From positions 1 through 6,969 of the forward strand of contig JAEWTK010000078.1 in assembly GCA_023459535.1 (NCBI GenBank): a stretch of 6,969 bases of DNA, in the 5' to 3' direction. A program made the translations under genes and the position numbers. Source of the DNA: Pseudomonadota bacterium. GTDB taxonomy: Bacteria; Pseudomonadota; Gammaproteobacteria; Burkholderiales; Methylophilaceae. This document shows positions 4,908-6,969 of this stretch, piece after piece. The stretch's first letter is position 1; each line of letters opens with the position of its first letter. Under the pieces are notes generated by a model, which had not been told where the DNA came from, did not search any database, and saw nothing but the letters and a program-made list of their open reading frames with translations.

Positions 4908-5750
4908 ATGAGTACCCAACATTCACAGGCGCTGGCCCTCGCCCAGACCCACTACGAAAATTTCCCGGTCGCATCCGCCCTGCTGCCCATGCGGCTGCGG
5001 CAACCGATCGGCATGATTTATTCATTCGCACGGCAGGCAGATGATTTCGCCGATGAAGGCGACCTACTACCGGATGAAAGACTGGCACTGCTGGATGGCT
5101 TCCGCATGGAACTGGACCGTATACATGACAACACTAGTCCTGAAACAGCGTTCTTTGTCAGTCTGCAGGACACCATCAACCAGCATCAGCTACCGCTGCA
5201 GCCTTTCTATGACCTGCTCGATGCCTTCAGCCAGGATGTGACCAAGTCCCGCTATGCGGATTTTGGCGAGGTCATGGATTATTGCCGCCGTTCAGCCAAC
5301 CCCATCGGCCGCCTGCTGCTGCACCTCTACGGCAAGGCAACGCCGCGCAACATCGGCATGTCGGACGCGATCTGTTCCTCGCTGCAAATCATCAATTTCC
5401 TGCAGGACGTGGCCATCGACTATAAAAAGGATCGCATCTATTTCCCGCAGGACGAGATGCGCAAGTACAAAATCGAGGAAAGCCAGATCGCCGATGGCCG
5501 CACCGATGGCACCTGGGGGCTGTTCATGGAGTTCGAGATCAAGCGTGCCAGAAACCTGCTGCAGGCAGGCGCTCCCCTTGGGCTGGTGCTGCCCGGCCGT
5601 ATCGGTCTGGAGATGCGCACGATTATCGCGGGCGGCGAACGCATCCTGCAAAAACTGCACAAATCGCGTGGAGACATGTTCAACCAACGCCCCGTGCTCA
5701 AGCCGTGGGATTGGGCCTATATGCTTTTCAGGGCGGTAAGCAAGCGATGA
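4908..5750 (+). CDS. hpnC: HpnC, hydroxysqualene synthase
   Basis: The 280-residue protein is a squalene/phytoene synthase-family enzyme. The Asp-rich motif DDFADE (45-50) and the second motif NFLQDVAIDYKKDR (163-176) bind Mg-diphosphate, and NPIGRLLLHLYG (131-142) matches the family's central helix. In the HpnCDE pathway worked out in other bacteria, HpnC converts presqualene diphosphate to hydroxysqualene at the cytoplasmic face of the membrane. HpnC identity rests on sequence character (YENFPVASALLP near the start and the FLQDV form of motif two) and on its place ahead of hpnD and hpnE. The frame stays open upstream to a TTG at 4872, but the ATG at 4908 fits the family start; its ribosome-binding site is weak (TTAGG). 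The stop overlaps the hpnD start as ATGA, implying coupled translation. Confidence 0.93.
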   Translation: MSTQHSQALALAQTHYENFPVASALLPMRLRQPIGMIYSFARQADDFADEGDLLPDERLALLDGFRMELDRIHDNTSPETAFFVSLQDTINQHQLPLQPFYDLLDAFSQDVTKSRYADFGEVMDYCRRSANPIGRLLLHLYGKATPRNIGMSDAICSSLQIINFLQDVAIDYKKDRIYFPQDEMRKYKIEESQIADGRTDGTWGLFMEFEIKRARNLLQAGAPLGLVLPGRIGLEMRTIIAGGERILQKLHKSRGDMFNQRPVLKPWDWAYMLFRAVSKR

Positions 5751-6583
5751 GTCCACAGCAATATTGCCAGGAAAAAGCCGCCGCCAGCGGCTCCAGTTTC
5801 TATTACAGCTTCCTGTTTCTGCCCAAAGCCAGACGCGAAGCCATCACTGCGCTCTATGCCTTCTGCCGCGAAGTCGATGACATCGCCGATGAATGCACCG
5901 ATTTCCAGGTTGCCCGCACCAAGCTCAACTGGTGGCGCGGCGAGATCGACAATCTGTACAAGGGACAGCCACAGCACCCGGTGACCAAGGCCCTGGCACC
6001 GGCAGTGGCAGCCTATGACCTCAGCGCCGAACATTTCCACGAGATCATCGACGGCATGGAAATGGATCTGGAATACAACCGCTATCAGGACTTCAAGCAG
6101 CTGCAGCTCTATTGCTACCGCGTCGCCAGCGTCGTCGGCCTGCTTTCTGCCGCCATTTTCGGTTACAGCAACCGCGACACCCTGAAATACGCGCACGACC
6201 TCGGCATGGCCTTCCAGCTGACCAACATCATCCGTGACGTCGGTGAGGATGCCCGCCGCAACCGCATCTACCTGCCGCTGGATGAACTGGCACGTTTCGG
6301 TGTGCTGGAAGAAGACATCCTGCAAGGTCGCGAATCCGAGCAGATCCAGCAACTGCTGGATTTTCAGATCGAACGGGCGGAAGGCTTTTATGACCGCGCA
6401 CTCAATGCGCTGCCAGCGGAAGACCGCAAGCAGCAACGCACCGGCCTCATCATGACCGCCATCTACCGCACGTTGCTGCGCGAGATCAAGGCAGACGGCG
6501 CACAGCAGGTGCTCAATGCCAGAGTCTCACTGACGCCGTTACGTAAGCTCTGGCTGGCCTGGACGACCTGGATCAGGATCTAG
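5747..6583 (+). CDS. hpnD: HpnD, presqualene diphosphate synthase
   Basis: The 278-residue protein belongs to the same family as HpnC and catalyses the first step of the route, joining two farnesyl diphosphates into presqualene diphosphate. It has SGSSFYYSFLFLP (14-26), the Asp-rich DDIADE (44-49), DGMEMDLEYNRY (102-113), YRVASVVG (124-131) and the second Asp motif NIIRDVGEDARRNRIYLP (160-177). These are complete and typical, so the enzyme should be active. The chosen ATG overlaps the hpnC stop by 4 bp and has AGGGCGG upstream; a longer start at a GTG (5705) would lie within hpnC and is unlikely. hpnE begins 1 bp after its stop. HpnC and HpnD are paralogues, probably from an old tandem duplication. 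Confidence 0.95.
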   Translation: MSPQQYCQEKAAASGSSFYYSFLFLPKARREAITALYAFCREVDDIADECTDFQVARTKLNWWRGEIDNLYKGQPQHPVTKALAPAVAAYDLSAEHFHEIIDGMEMDLEYNRYQDFKQLQLYCYRVASVVGLLSAAIFGYSNRDTLKYAHDLGMAFQLTNIIRDVGEDARRNRIYLPLDELARFGVLEEDILQGRESEQIQQLLDFQIERAEGFYDRALNALPAEDRKQQRTGLIMTAIYRTLLREIKADGAQQVLNARVSLTPLRKLWLAWTTWIRI

Positions 6584-6584
6584 C

Positions 6585-6969
6585 ATGACCCGCGTGGCTG
6601 TCATCGGCGGTGGCTGCGCCGGGCTGGCGGCAGCCGCCAGACTGGCTGAACATCGCATCCCTGTCACCCTGTTCGAGGCCGGGCGCCAGCTCGGCGGCCG
6701 CGCACGCGGCATTTCATGGCAGGGTCACACACTGGACAATGGCCAGCATATCCTGCTCGGTGCTTATAGCGAGACCCTGAGCCTGCTCAAACTGACTGGC
6801 GTCGACGTGCAGTCGGCATTCCAGCGCCTGCCGCTGCAACTCACCGTACAACCGGATTTTGAACTGCGCGCATGCAAAACCCTGCCCGCCCCGCTGCATA
6901 TCCTCGCCGGGCTGCTACAAGCGCAGGGCCTGACATGGCAGGAACGCTGGAGCGCGGTGCGTTTCATGG
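6585..6969 (+). CDS. hpnE: HpnE, hydroxysqualene dehydroxylase (3' truncated by the window)
   Basis: The first 128 codons of a flavin-dependent amine-oxidase/phytoene-desaturase-like protein are present, and the frame is open to the window end. The N-terminus has the FAD-binding Rossmann motif VAVIGGGCAGLAAAARLAE (4-22), then FEAGRQLGGRARG (30-42) and DNGQHILLGAY (51-61), a combination typical of HpnE. HpnE reduces hydroxysqualene to squalene, the last step before cyclisation to hopanoids. The ATG lies 1 bp after the hpnD stop, with AGGA at 6575-6578 as ribosome-binding site. The rest of the gene, including the C-terminal FAD contacts, lies beyond the window, so integrity cannot be judged. 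Confidence 0.94.
   Translation, partial: MTRVAVIGGGCAGLAAAARLAEHRIPVTLFEAGRQLGGRARGISWQGHTLDNGQHILLGAYSETLSLLKLTGVDVQSAFQRLPLQLTVQPDFELRACKTLPAPLHILAGLLQAQGLTWQERWSAVRFM

Noticed and set aside
5254..5739. A 161-residue plus-strand frame inside hpnC
   Set aside because: The Ser/Arg/Cys-rich translation is typical of a +1 frame of GC-rich DNA, and it lies wholly inside hpnC.
5717..6436. A 239-residue minus-strand open frame opposite hpnD
   Set aside because: It is fully antisense to hpnD, whose catalytic motifs are intact. Long antisense frames are common in GC-rich genes.

Overview
The window reads as chromosomal DNA of a proteobacterium, most likely a betaproteobacterium (inferred from hopanoid-type squalene genes, a long type of peptide deformylase, an S-methyl-5'-thioinosine phosphorylase-like enzyme and a tRNA-Ser with encoded CCA). 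Coding density is high, coding DNA is moderately GC-rich, and no insertion sequence, integrase, phage gene or CRISPR array is visible.

Layout. (1) 1-147: the last 48 codons of an unrecognised forward gene. (2) 184-3180: two forward genes 36 bp apart, probably one operon. Both encode lipoproteins built from an internal duplication of a ligand-binding domain: first two bacterial type-3 solute-binding domains, then two Cache-type sensor domains. Neither has a permease, kinase, cyclase or chemotaxis output domain. (3) 3181-3519: a non-protein region with an intact tRNA-Ser(UGA) on the minus strand, a second broken copy of the first 32 nt of the same tRNA interrupted by a 57-bp palindrome-bearing insert, and nested inverted repeats downstream of def. 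(4) 3520-4789, minus strand: a purine-nucleoside phosphorylase-family enzyme whose base-site residues point to 6-oxopurine (methylthioinosine) use, overlapping a peptide deformylase gene by 11 bp. (5) 4790-4907: a divergent promoter region. (6) 4908-6969, forward: hpnC, hpnD and the start of hpnE, a tightly packed operon.

How the genes work together. HpnD, HpnC and HpnE convert two farnesyl diphosphates to squalene via presqualene diphosphate and hydroxysqualene, normally for hopanoids; hpnE runs off the right edge, and cyclase genes may follow. The minus-strand pair joins methylthiopurine salvage to removal of the N-formyl group from nascent proteins; both touch methionine metabolism, but a functional link is only a guess. 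The two lipoproteins look like an envelope sensing or ligand-capture pair with no known partner in view.

The least ordinary parts are the double-sensor lipoprotein pair and the tRNA-Ser remnant region. The squalene genes are well-known biology.
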